Below are positions 41,450 through 51,165 of a stretch of DNA of 64,000 nt, piece by piece (the first letter of the stretch is position 1; each line of letters starts with the position of its first letter). Location of the stretch: the NCBI GenBank assembly GCA_009667805.1, contig CM019065.1, forward strand, positions 21,975,822 to 22,039,821, read 5' to 3'. A program made the position numbers and the translations under genes. Under the pieces are notes generated by a model that was not told where the DNA came from, ran no database searches, and saw only the letters and a list, made by a program, of their open reading frames with translations. This stretch comes from Leptobrachium leishanense. Lineage: Eukaryota > Chordata > Amphibia > Anura > Megophryidae.

Positions 41450-44400
41450 GTCTGGACTCTTCGCTCGCGTAAGATCGGTGAGGGAGCAGCCCTCGTGGCA
41501 AAATGGGGGATAAACCTTCGGTAATAGCCCACGATCCCTAAAAAGGCTCTCACCTGCTTCTTTCTCAGAGGCCTGGGCCAGTGTTGTATGGCACCTATTT
41601 TGTTAAGTTGGGGCTTTACCACTCCCCTACCAACCACATAACCTAAATACCTGGCTTCAGTCATACCAATAGTGCATTTAGGGGGATTTGCTGTCAGCCC
41701 AGCTCTTCTAAATGTGTCCAAAACTGCCTGCAATTTCATCAGATGCGTTTCCCAGTCGGAGCTGTGGATGATGACGTCATCCAGATACGCGGCGGCATAT
41801 GTGGCATGAGGTCTAAGTAGCTTATCCATCAACCTCTGAAAGGTTGCTGGGGCTCCATGGAGGCCAAAAGGCATTATCCTATAATGAAACAGCCCATCAG
41901 GTGTCGCAAATGCAGTTTTCTCTCTCGCTTCCTTGGATAAAGGTATCTGCCAATACCCCTTCGTCAGGTCTAGGAGAGAGAGGTATCTGGCTTTCGCTAG
42001 CCTCTCCACCAACTCGTCCACCCGAGGCATGGGGTATGCATCAAATTTAGATACCTCGTTCAGCTTTCTGAAATCATTACAGAACCTGATAGACCCATCA
42101 GGCTTAGGTACTAGGACGATCGGGCTAGACCAGTTGCTCTGGGATTCTTCTATTACCCCTAATTCAAGCATTTTTCTTACTTCCGCCCTCACAGCTTCCC
42201 TTTTTGCCTCAGGTATCCGGTACGGTTTTACCCTTACAGTGACCCCAGGCTCTGTAACGATATCATGGGCAATTTCTTGGGTCCTACCCGGTGTTGCTGA
42301 GAAGACATCTTCATTCCTCTCGACCAGCTGTATAGCCTCCTCTGTTTGCTTGGGTGTTAACTCAGGGGAAATTGGAACAGACTGTCCAGTGGACAGGGAA
42401 GTCACATCGCCCACAGCGACAGTACAGGCCTCTCTATCCTGCCAGGGTTTAAGGAGGTTGATGTGAAACACAGCCTCCTTCTTACGGCGTTCAGGTTGAC
42501 TGACCCTATAATTCACTGGGCTTATCTTATCCAACACCTCATAGGGTCCCTGCCAACGTGCTAGAAGCTTACTTTCGGCAGTGGGGACTAGAACCATTAT
42601 CCTGTCACCAGCTTTGAATTCTCTCACCACGGCCCTCTGGTCATAGTGGAGCTTCTGAGTACTCTGAGCCAGTTCCATGTGGTGGCGAACGAGGGGAACA
42701 ATCCGGGATATACGCTCCTGGATTTGTTCCACGTGCTGTACAGTACTGACCCCGGGGACACCTTGTTCCTCCCAAGTCTCTTTCAGCACATCTAGTATGC
42801 CTCGGGGGTGCCTCCCATACAAAAGTTCAAACGGGGAGAAGCCCGTTGAACTTTGGGGAATTTCACGGACCGCAAACAGCAAATACGGAAGCAGCAGGTC
42901 CCAGTCTTTCCCATCTCGACTGACTACCTTTTTTAACATCCCCTTCAGGGTACGATTGAATCGCTCCACCAGCCCGTCTGTCTGTGGGTGGTAGACTGAG
43001 GTTCGCAAAGGGTGAATGTTAAGCAACTGACACAACTCTTTCATCACCCGGGAGACAAACGGCGTCCCTTGATCGGTCAGGATTTCCTTGGGTATGCCAA
43101 CTCGCGAGAATACCTGAATCAACTCCTTCGCTATGGTTTTGGCGTTGGCCTTGCGCAAGGGAACGGCCTCAGGATATCTGGTGGCGTAATCCAGGAGTAC
43201 CAGAATATATTGGTGCCCCCGAGAAGTTTTGTCCAGCGGACCTACCAGGTCCATGCCAATCCTCTCAAAGGGCACATCGATAACAGGGAGAGGTATGAGT
43301 GGGGCCCTTAACCTGGGTTTCGGGGATGACAATTGACATTCCGGGCAGGAAGCGCAGTACCTTTTGATCTCCTCATATACTCCTGGCCAAAAGAACCTTC
43401 TGAGCACCCTTTCCTGAGTCTTGTCTACCCCCAAGTGTCCCCCCAGGAGGTGAGAGTGGGAAAAGTTAAGCACCTTCCGAGTATACGAGGAAGGAACAAC
43501 CAGCTGCTCAATCTCTTGGCCTTCATCTGAAGTTACCCTATAAAGGAGATCATTCTTAAGGAGGAAATATGGGTAGGTACCTTTGGTGCTACCCTGCACA
43601 GTCACCCCATTCACCTCTACTACCCGGCTTCTAGCGACCTGCAACAGTGGATCGTTTGCTTGGTCTCTTCCAAAGCTACTACTGGAAAGATCCAAGGGTA
43701 TTGGGTCCTCCACCTCTGTCTCAACGTCTGACTCAAGGTCATGCACCCTTTGTCCAACCTCTATATCGTCTTCGGTACATTGGGTGGCTACACCTTTACT
43801 GTTACGCTTTCCACGTTCATTCAAGAATACCTCATTTACAGCTCTATTAAACCGCTGTTTGCTCTCCCGGCATGCTCGTCTGGTTTTACCTATTTTCGGG
43901 TTGTCCACATACAGATCGGGATCAGTAAAGGGAAACATCTTAAGGATATCACCATCCCCTTGTTCAACTTCAGGGTCGGCTTTTTTCGGTGTTCCCGGTG
44001 ACTGTAACAGGGTGTGGAAGTCAGGAAAGTTCCTGCCTATAATTAGGGGATAGGGTAACCGCTTTACCACTACCGCTGACATTTTAATCAGTCTGCCCTG
44101 CACAACAACCTCTATAGGGGCAGTAGGGTACCGTACCGTGCACCCATGAACACAAAGTACCCCCATGGTTTTATGGTTTTGTACATGATTGGGTTTGACC
44201 AAACCACCTGCGACCAAGGTTAAGGCACTGCCTGAGTCGACTAATGCCCCTGTATCTTGGCTGTTCAGTTGCACCTTCATTCTAAAGGCGTTTGAGCCTT
44301 CCACCATGCCCGATATCAGTCCACAAAAGTTTAGGGGATTTTCCCCCAGTCCACATTGCATTGGTTCTGCGCGGTTAGGGCAGATTGCCCTGACATGTCC

Positions 44401-45294
44401 TTTCCCGCCACACTCGAAGCAAACTATGGAATTTCCCCCAAAGCGATCCTCTCTCACAGACACTTGGTCCCTAGAGTCCATTTTCTGTCGGCGCACTCCC
44501 CCTCCAGACTCCGCTTCAGGCTCATTCCGGCGGTTTCTTGGTCTCGGGAGCGAGCTGTACGGCATTGAACATTTCTCCAAGTCTTTTGCAGACAGATAAC
44601 GTTCGACGTGGGCTATCATGCCATCATAGGTAGTGGGGTTTCCCTGACTGACCCATTCACGCAGGCCACGGGGAAGTTCTCTCAGGTACCGGTCAAGCAC
44701 CAGAGTTTCCAGCATTTTTGCAGGGCTTTGGTTCTCCGGTTTGAGCCATTTCCGGGCCAGATGAATCAAGTCAAACATTTGGGATCTGGGGGCCAGACCT
44801 TCTTTAAATCGCCATTTATAGAAGCGTTGGGCTCTCACAGTCGCCGTCACTCCCAACCTGGCCAATATTTCTGCCTTTAGTTGTGGGTAGTCGGCAGCCG
44901 CTTCCTCTTCCAGGTCGTAGTAGGCTTTTTGTGCTTCCCCCACGAGGAAAGGAGCGATGATCCCTGCCCACTGTGTTGGAGGCCAGGCTTCACGAGTAGC
45001 AGTTCTCTCAAACGCCAGTAGATAGCTTTCCACATCATCCTCTGCAGTCATCTTCTGCAGACAGTTGCTTGCCCGGATCGTGCCATTACCTTTTTCTAGT
45101 GCAGGAACTGTCTGGGAAGTAACGTTTTCCAGGACATTCTTAAGCAGGGCATGCTCCATTTTTTGTGTCTCCGCCAGGGCCCCAATCTGCTGGGCCAACA
45201 GTCTATTGCACTCCTGCTGTGCTGCTAAAGCTTGCCTGCTTGTTTCCTGCTGCACCGCCGTGGCTTGGACCAGGGCCTTCACAACGTCCTCCAT
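41404..45294 (-). CDS. Gag-protease-integrase-reverse transcriptase polyprotein (1,296 aa), Gmr1-type gypsy
   Basis: One uninterrupted frame from the ATG at 45294. Order: coiled N-terminus (about 1-55); capsid with a SCAN-like region (about 155-235: [29 protein letters not shown]); zinc knuckle C-x2-C-x4-H-x4-C (292-305); aspartic protease with ALVDSGS (350-356) and IIGRN (418-422); integrase with HHCC zinc region (about 613-653), catalytic D682, D741 and E777, and a GPY/F module (ARWQGPYEV, 912-920); reverse transcriptase (about 1015-1230) with YLDDV at 1170-1174. Gag and Pol share a frame with no stop between them. The frame leaves the conserved alignment at about residue 1271, just before RNase H, because of a one-base loss near 41485. 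It would make the particle, copy the RNA and integrate the DNA. Confidence 0.93.
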   Translation of the reverse strand: MEDVVKALVQATAVQQETSRQALAAQQECNRLLAQQIGALAETQKMEHALLKNVLENVTSQTVPALEKGNGTIRASNCLQKMTAEDDVESYLLAFERTATREAWPPTQWAGIIAPFLVGEAQKAYYDLEEEAAADYPQLKAEILARLGVTATVRAQRFYKWRFKEGLAPRSQMFDLIHLARKWLKPENQSPAKMLETLVLDRYLRELPRGLREWVSQGNPTTYDGMIAHVERYLSAKDLEKCSMPYSSLPRPRNRRNEPEAESGGGVRRQKMDSRDQVSVREDRFGGNSIVCFECGGKGHVRAICPNRAEPMQCGLGENPLNFCGLISGMVEGSNAFRMKVQLNSQDTGALVDSGSALTLVAGGLVKPNHVQNHKTMGVLCVHGCTVRYPTAPIEVVVQGRLIKMSAVVVKRLPYPLIIGRNFPDFHTLLQSPGTPKKADPEVEQGDGDILKMFPFTDPDLYVDNPKIGKTRRACRESKQRFNRAVNEVFLNERGKRNSKGVATQCTEDDIEVGQRVHDLESDVETEVEDPIPLDLSSSSFGRDQANDPLLQVARSRVVEVNGVTVQGSTKGTYPYFLLKNDLLYRVTSDEGQEIEQLVVPSSYTRKVLNFSHSHLLGGHLGVDKTQERVLRRFFWPGVYEEIKRYCASCPECQLSSPKPRLRAPLIPLPVIDVPFERIGMDLVGPLDKTSRGHQYILVLLDYATRYPEAVPLRKANAKTIAKELIQVFSRVGIPKEILTDQGTPFVSRVMKELCQLLNIHPLRTSVYHPQTDGLVERFNRTLKGMLKKVVSRDGKDWDLLLPYLLFAVREIPQSSTGFSPFELLYGRHPRGILDVLKETWEEQGVPGVSTVQHVEQIQERISRIVPLVRHHMELAQSTQKLHYDQRAVVREFKAGDRIMVLVPTAESKLLARWQGPYEVLDKISPVNYRVSQPERRKKEAVFHINLLKPWQDREACTVAVGDVTSLSTGQSVPISPELTPKQTEEAIQLVERNEDVFSATPGRTQEIAHDIVTEPGVTVRVKPYRIPEAKREAVRAEVRKMLELGVIEESQSNWSSPIVLVPKPDGSIRFCNDFRKLNEVSKFDAYPMPRVDELVERLAKARYLSLLDLTKGYWQIPLSKEAREKTAFATPDGLFHYRIMPFGLHGAPATFQRLMDKLLRPHATYAAAYLDDVIIHSSDWETHLMKLQAVLDTFRRAGLTANPPKCTIGMTEARYLGYVVGRGVVKPQLNKIGAIQHWPRPLRKKQVRAFLGIVGYYRRFIPHFATRAAPSPILRERRVQTWYAGIARRRNLLLT

Positions 45295-45356
45295 TTTCTG
45301 CGGGTCCTGTACCTTTAAGGCTATTGTAACAGCGGAGCCGGTACGAATGAGAAGAT

Positions 45357-45374
45357 CCCACCGCTGCCACCACT
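45357..45374 (-). promoter_or_regulatory. Putative primer-binding site
   Basis: On the minus strand GTGGTGGCAGCGGTGGGA follows the 5' LTR. TGG at the start fits pairing with the CCA end of a tRNA, and the rest is close to, but not identical with, what a leucine tRNA 3' end would need. A nearly identical GTGGTGGCAGCG follows another LTR at 52264. Confidence 0.5.
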
Positions 45375-45881
45375 TGTGGTAGGTTGCTCAAAATATGGCC
45401 CGGACAGCAGGAGATTGCGGCTCAGGTGTACGTTTATTATAAAGCAGAACACAGTCTTTTTCAGCAGTTGGGGAGGCTTCCCCTTTTATGCACAAACAAA
45501 ACTAAACAAAACAATCGGCCTACTCCTGTCAGGAGCCTACCTCTTTTCCGTAGTGCCCTTACTACCGGTTACTGGGCCAGCTACCCGGGCCCAGTGCAAA
45601 AACAAACAAAGTAAATCACGCATGAGAGATTCTCACCAGTCTCTTTCCTGCAGAGTACAGCGAAGTCACGACCTCTCTCTCCCAGGGTGGATTGCTACTG
45701 AGAGAGAGATCCTCCCCTCTCAGTCCTGCTAAGAAGACCCAAGAGGAAACGCCTACAGGTGTGCTAGCTGGAAGGGTGTTAACCCTTCCTACCAGGGATA
45801 TACTGCCCTCTGGAGCCTCTGGCTCACAAAAACATGGTCCAGGACATGGTTAGAATAAACAGGGCCCCGGACCCTGTTACA
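45375..45881 (-). repeat. 5' LTR of the Gmr1-type element (507 bp)
   Basis: The same 507 bp as the 3' copy; translations of both copies are identical over 118 codons, which supports a recent insertion. The promoter should lie here, but no clear TATA box was identified. Confidence 0.92.
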
Positions 45882-45912
<31 letters not shown>

Positions 45913-46112
45913 TATATATACATATATACGCACACACACATATATATACATATTTACGCACGCACACGCGCGCACGCACGCACGCACACACACGCACACG
46001 CTTGTATATATATATATATATATATATAGAATATATATTATATACGCACACACACGTGCATATATATATCTATATATACGCACATATATATATATATGTA
46101 GATACTATCAAA
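45882..46112. repeat. AT/AC microsatellite
   Basis: Mixed ATATAT, ACACAC and CGCACG runs. Open frames across it are artefacts. Confidence 0.92.
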
Positions 46113-46155
46113 CGGCGTAATTTTCTTTTGAAAATACATTTTCAGAAAGCAAATT

Positions 46156-47981
46156 ATGGCTAAAAGATTTCTAAGCGCTGAGGAAGCAGCTGACATCCTT
46201 ATGATGTCAGACTCTGATCCCAGCGCTGATGAATCTTTTGAAGATTCAGGCAGTGACTTTGTCCCTGGAGCATCATCAGATAGTGACGGTTCCAGCGACG
46301 AAGAACTACGTGATGAGCCACGGCGTGGCCGCACGGAGTTACCAGGGTGCTCCCGTGGTAGTGCAGGGACCGCACGGTCTGTAGTTGCACTACCTGATCC
46401 TGCACCGGCCCAACGGCCTATTGCAGGGGTATCTGCAACACAGGCTGTGGCGATGCCTTAACCAGGATCTGACTGGACCTCCCCTAATATGGTCCAGCTA
46501 GAATTGCCACAATTTTCTGGCAATCCTGGTATACTAGTGGACACCACTAATTTTGAACCCATCAACTTTTTTCAACTATATAGATGATGGGTTCTTGGAA
46601 TTTATTGTTCAGCAAAGCAATCTGTATGGTGAACAATATTTTCAAGGTCTAGGGGCAGAATTGTTGCCAAGTGCGAGGGCGCGTAAATGGACCCCAACCA
46701 GTTTGCCAGAGATGAGGAAGTTCTGGGGCCTCACTCTGCAGATGGGGATTGTGCAAAAACCCAGCATAGCCTCATACTGGTCAAAAAAGAGTACCCAAAC
46801 CACCCCTATCTTCCCTGCTACTATGAGCAGGGACAGATATTTATTGCTCCTGCGGTATTTGCATTATAATGATAATGCAAATGCTTTGCCCCGTGACCAC
46901 CCAGATCACGACCGACTGTACAAGTTGCGGCCACTTCTTGACCATCTGATGGCAAGATTTTAAGAGTTATACACTCCAGGCCAAAACTTGTCAGTCGACG
47001 AGTCCTTGCTGCTTTACAAGGGACGTCTTGTTTTCAAGCCGTACCTCCCTTCGAAGCGAGCTCGGTATGGGATAAAACTTTATAAGCTGTGCGAAAGCTC
47101 CAGTGGATACATGTATCGCTTTCGTGTATACACTGGCAAGGACTCGCAGCTGGCCCCTCCTGACTGCCCCCCCGCCCTCTCCACCACTGAAAAAATAGTG
47201 TGGGACCTCGCTTATCCACTATTCGGTAAAGGTTACTGTATTTATACAGATAACTTTTACACGGGTGTGCCGCTGTACAAATTTTTGTACAGCAATGGTA
47301 CTGGAGCCTGTGGCACGATCCGTTCGAATAGGAAAGGCTTTCCAACAAAACAGTTTGGGAAGCAAAAGAGAGGATAAACATCTGCCTTGCGCTGCGGTGA
47401 ACTGCTGGCTGTGAAATACACAGACAAAAAGGATGTGCATTTGCTTACAACAATACATAATGAATGCACATCTGCAGTTCACGTCAGATGGAGAGATTCC
47501 CCTATCATGAAACCCCTATGTGTACAGGATTATAATCGATACATGGGGGGAGTGGACAAGTCTGACCAGATGCTTGTACCATATCTCGCTTCTCCCAAGG
47601 CATATGTATGGTACAAAAAGCTGGCAGTCCATCTGATACAGATGTCAATGCTTAACGCATTCATCTTGTATCAGGCCACTCATGCCCGACAGATAACATT
47701 CCTAAAATTTCAGGAATCTGTTATCGAGTCCCTTCTCTGTCCAGAAGAGAATGCTCCAGTTGTTGAATAGGTGGAAGATGTAATTAGGTTGCGTGACCGC
47801 CACTTTCCTGGCTACATTCCACCAACTGAAAAAAAGAGTGACCCAATGTAAAAGGTGTCGGGTTTGTGCGCGCCAAGGGCGGCGTAAGGAAAGCCGCCTT
47901 CACTGCCCTGACTGCCCCTCCAAACCAGGTCTTTGTGTGCCTGATTGCTTCAAGATTTATCATATAGTGACACATTACTAG
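46156..47981 (+). pseudogene. piggyBac-type transposase, broken
   Basis: Begins MAKRFLSAEEAADILMMSD, the acidic N-terminus usual for piggyBac transposases. After a shift between 46461 and 46553 the DDE-type core follows: first aspartate in LSVDESLLLYKGRL (about 46990), second in IYTDNFYTGVPLY (about 47250) and third in YMGGVDKSDQM (about 47555). Stops interrupt the frame at 46961, 47378 and 47768. A cysteine-rich end (CKRCRVCARQG, CPDCPSKPGLCVPDC) follows in another frame at about 47850-47960. The full length would be about 600 residues. It is inactive as read. Confidence 0.88.
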
Positions 47982-48254
47982 TGGCATACCGGGACCGAAT
48001 TGTTTCTCGGCTGAGAATAAACAGATTTCAGGTTGAGGTATGCCACTGATTTTGTGCTTCTTGATAAATCTGGCTATAGCACCGTTAAGATCTTTACAGA
48101 TCTTGATGACATTCTGATGGACACAGTGCAGTGTAATCTGAACAGAGCTTGCCCGGATCATGCTGGCATTTATTCCTGGATAGTGCTATTCCTCTAAATT
48201 TTCCCAAATAAAAAACAAACCAAAACCAGCCCCATTATTTTATAGCAGTGTTAA

Positions 48255-48487
48255 CCCCTTCACTGCTGAGCCATTTCGGGTCTAATTTTTCTTCTTTACT
48301 TTAAACATGGTCATGTTTGGTATCATTGGAAAGGCCATGCTCTGGCCTTTCTACTGATAACAAACATGACCCTCTAGCTGAAAACAGTGGGGAGATATCG
48401 TGGTTCAAAACAACCCCCTATCTCCGCCCCTATCTTTCCTTAGGAGTCAATGAGGACTTTCCCCACACGTCCTCAGCAGTGAAAGGG
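48255..48487. mobile_element. Small piggyBac-type MITE
   Basis: TTAA at 48251-48254 and 48488-48491. Inverted ends CCCCTTCACTGCTGAG and CAGCAGTGAAAGGG. It contains the hairpin ATGGTCATGTTTGGTATCAT with partner, seen also at 14885, 56815 and 62310. Non-coding. Confidence 0.75.
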
Positions 48488-48511
48488 TTAATTCAAGCGT
48501 TAATAAAAAAA

Positions 48512-48665
48512 CTACCCACCACGTTTCACTACCCACTCCGGTTCAATACCCACCACGTTTCACTACCCACTCCGGTTCAATACCCACCACGTTTCACTAT
48601 CTACTCCGGTTCAATACCCACCACGTTTCACTACCCACCTACAGTTCACTACCCACCCCCAGTTA
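48512..48665 (+). repeat. Short tandem repeat, about 36-bp unit
   Basis: CCACCACGTTTCACTACCCA and CTCCGGTTCAATA alternate about four times, with decay at the right end. Confidence 0.85.
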
Positions 48666-49121
48666 TAATGTAATTCACCCCACATACAATAAAATAGGTT
48701 GCCCCATCCCCAACAATCTGATGTCCTCCGTACGTCAGATGTAGAAAGAAGCCTCTGAAGACAGATTTAACTGCGGTGTTAATGGTGTGTCTTCAACTTC
48801 TTTGTCTCTGCCCTTTTCTTTGCCCCTTCCCTTCACCCACTTCCCTTACCTATCTTCTTTCATGAATGGTGTGTGATTCAGTGAGTGAAACAGATGTGAA
48901 AGATGTGTGAATGGTCAGTAACCTGGTCGGGGCCTTGACGTGGCGTTACTGCTCACATAGATGCCCCATGTGCCAATCCAACTGATTGAGTGAATGTAAA
49001 ATGTGTGGCGGGCTTGTTGTGTGTTTGTGTAGCATTTTGAGTCACTATACAATTGTTGATAGACTACATAATTGTTGAGCACAAATTCATGGGGAAAATT
49101 TTGTGAATGTTTTTTTTTTTT
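48666..49121. other. Nothing recognised
   Basis: Non-coding piggyBac interior or insertion. No element ends or genes seen. Confidence 0.4.
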
Positions 49122-49462
49122 AGGCATACCTGCAATTAAATGGCTCTAGCTCAACAGGAAATTAAAACAGACCACATAAAGTATATATTAGGAGAAACTA
49201 GACACCCAGATGAATCAAATGAGGGGTTAAATAAAATTCTATCATAAAAATAGAGGGCGCAACAGCATGTGGAATTTACATTTATTTATTTTTTTAGCAC
49301 AAATCCAAATTCCACAAGTTGTTGCGGGCTCAATATTTATGATAGAATAATAAGTAACCCCACGTTTGATTCATCTGGAAGTCTACTTTGTCCGGATATC
49401 TACTTTATTTGGCATATTGTAGATCCCTGTTGAGCTAGAGCCATTTAATTGCAGATATGCCT
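49122..49462. mobile_element. Foldback MITE, 341 bp
   Basis: Ends AGGCATACCTGCAATTAAAT and its near-perfect complement continue inward (GGCTCTAGCTCAACAGG and partner) to a centre near 49290, so most of the element can fold on itself. Inner words such as TCTATCATAAAAAT and GATGAATCAAA also pair. Non-coding, family not identified. Confidence 0.82.
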
Positions 49463-50262
49463 CCTTTCAAAAAACGGCATAAAAAGCTTCTCTAAATTTA
49501 TTTTGCGCACGGTGCAAATTAGCACCTCCAACGCTGCCTAAACTTGATCTGTGCAATCAAATTGAATCTATTATTTTATAGGAGGGATATATTTATATAG
49601 TTAAGCAAAACAAAAATATTTTACCCCAAAAAATTATATGAAATTATGCAATATAAATCTTGACCTATTATGATTTTTTTTACATTAAATATGATGTTTT
49701 TTGAATAAAGTTATGAATAACAAAATAAATTTAAAAATGTGTCATAAAGGTCTCTTTTTTTGCGGAATTTTGTCTAGTTTCAGAAAATATATAGCTTTTC
49801 CATTTCAATTGGTTTAGATATACTAATTTTATGTATTACACACAATGAGTCATGACATAAGAAAAAAGCAGATTTTTTTGATTTTTAGAAAACTGCATAT
49901 TTTTATACAAAAAAAACATGAAATATTCTCCATTACACCATTTTTAAAAAGGCACCTAATGTATCAATATATAACCACAAACGTTCTGGTCATAAAGTGT
50001 AGATAGAAAAAAATATGCAATGTTTTTCTTCTGAATTTTAACAAAATTTTACTTTTTTTTCCCCCTTTTTTTTTCTAAATCTTTACTTATACACATAATA
50101 ATGATATATTTAGAATCTGTGGAGTCTGCTGAAAAAAAGGATATATAATTTGTCTGGGTCATATAAAAAAACTTGACTTCAAATCGCATTTAAACATGAT
50201 GAGCACAAAACGGTAAAAATGAGCTCAGCACACAGGCAGGAAATGCCTCAGCAGCGAAAGGG
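49463..50262 (-). repeat. Terminal part of piggyBac-family sequence
   Basis: Reversed relative to 14400 and 56349: CATGATGAGC, GCATTTAAACATGATGAGCA, GGCATTTCCT-type complement, and the AGCAGCGAAAGGG end before TTAA. AT-rich and non-coding. Confidence 0.65.
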
Positions 50263-50695
50263 TTAAAGGAAAATCATTTACCGTCATTTGAAATGTCATT
50301 TTTTTGTTTTTAAATGTTTCTATACATCCTACAAATCTGCCACTTCCCGGTTAGGTTATGGGGACCTCCTAGGCACGATATTTGAAGGAATTTTTCGTTT
50401 TTATTTTTAACATTTATTTCATGGAAAACTTACTGTTCCTTTAAAAATGATTATTTTTTTACTTTTTTTCCTTGTTTCCTGTCCCCCAGGGCACTACCTG
50501 GTCCCCCATACAACTTTTATGGCAAACATCTAGCATATATGCCCTCTTAGAGGGCACTCTAAAAATCGAACGTTCGAGTCCCATTGACTTGCATTGAGTT
50601 CGGATCCAGTTTGCGTCCGAACTCGAACTTTTGAAATTGTTCGAGTTCAAATGCGAACCAAACAGGGGGGTGTTCGGCTCATCCCTAGTGCTGGG

Positions 50696-51157
50696 ATCAG
50701 CATAGAGTTAGGTGAGCTCCCTCTGGAACAGGCAACAAAAAACTGCTCATGTGAGAAGCAGTCTTCCCTTTGGTCAATCCCCGCTACCTTCAAAGTCTGC
50801 CACAGACACCTGTTGATGGTCATTGCAAAACAAACCATTAGGGTGAACTTAGTCCTTTGAATTGAAATGGATATTCTGAAGGTATACGAGGTATTCGTGG
50901 TATGAACACCGACTCCCACACTGGGCCAGAACTGGTCAGCACCATAGCCTCGATCACATTTTCGTAGAGTGCTTTTACTTTGCAATCAGGCATTACAGAG
51001 CTTAGGTTGGTTGAGGTTCCGCAATAATATCACAAATTCTCCCACTTAAAGAAGAATTTGTTCGGGAAGAGCAGGAGGATTTAAAGAGTTCAAGATCTCA
51101 ATGGGGTAGTGCAATGTGTCATCACTTTGAACCATTGAGTCTACAGATTTGTACTCC
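50696..51157. other. Nothing recognised
   Basis: Sequence between two hAT-type elements. No gene or repeat end recognised. Confidence 0.4.
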
Positions 51158-51165
51158 ATTTGTAC

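Larger units (their letters stand above)
40427..45881 (-). mobile_element. Ty3/gypsy LTR retrotransposon of Gmr1 type, 5,455 bp
   Basis: Complete minus-strand element with two 507-bp LTRs that look identical, a polypurine tract GCTGGGGGGTGGGATG just before the 3' LTR, and a GTGGTGGCAGCGGTGGGA stretch just after the 5' LTR at the primer-site position. Coding order is gag, protease, integrase, reverse transcriptase, RNase H. Integrase before RT is the mark of the Gmr1 group of vertebrate Ty3/gypsy elements. There is no envelope frame. A 4-bp ATAT duplication is possible but cannot be distinguished from the microsatellite. A single shift before RNase H is the only coding break seen. Confidence 0.92.
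39611..50262 (+). mobile_element. piggyBac-type element with nested insertions
   Basis: TTAA on both sides (39607-39610 and 50263-50266). Left end CCACTTTCGCTGCT and right end AGCAGCGAAAGGG are imperfect inverted partners of the piggyBac CCCTTT type. It carries a broken transposase at 46156-47981. A gypsy element (40427-45881), a small TTAA-flanked MITE (48255-48487) and a foldback MITE (49122-49462) lie inside. Confidence 0.65.
34018..50687. mobile_element. hAT element, 16.7 kb with nested elements
   Basis: Left end TAGGGATGAGCTGTTCGGTT at 34018 and inverted right end GTTCGGCTCATCCCTA at 50687. Flanking 8-mers ATGCTGGG (34010-34017) and GTGCTGGG (50688-50695) match 7 of 8, as a hAT target duplication. 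Contents in order: promoter-like start, a 68-bp array, broken hAT transposase, a 134-bp array, and a piggyBac-type element with a gypsy element, a piggyBac MITE and a foldback MITE inside. The right 400 bp match the right part of the 13964-19678 element. Confidence 0.82.

Noticed and set aside
41404..45294. A host SCAN or retroviral-type gene
   Set aside because: The frame lies between identical LTRs with a purine tract and primer-site-like sequence and contains full pol, so it is a retrotransposon and not a domesticated host gene. There is no envelope.
41844..45391. Plus-strand frames opposite gag-pol and short frames inside the LTRs
   Set aside because: They are shadows of the minus-strand polyprotein, and identical LTR copies produce identical chance frames.
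40427..45881. Integrase-first order as an artefact of two nested elements
   Set aside because: The frame is continuous from gag to RT, and one pair of LTRs encloses it. No internal LTR was found.
45824..46163. Frames of 68-109 codons in the AC/AT microsatellite
   Set aside because: Simple-sequence translation.
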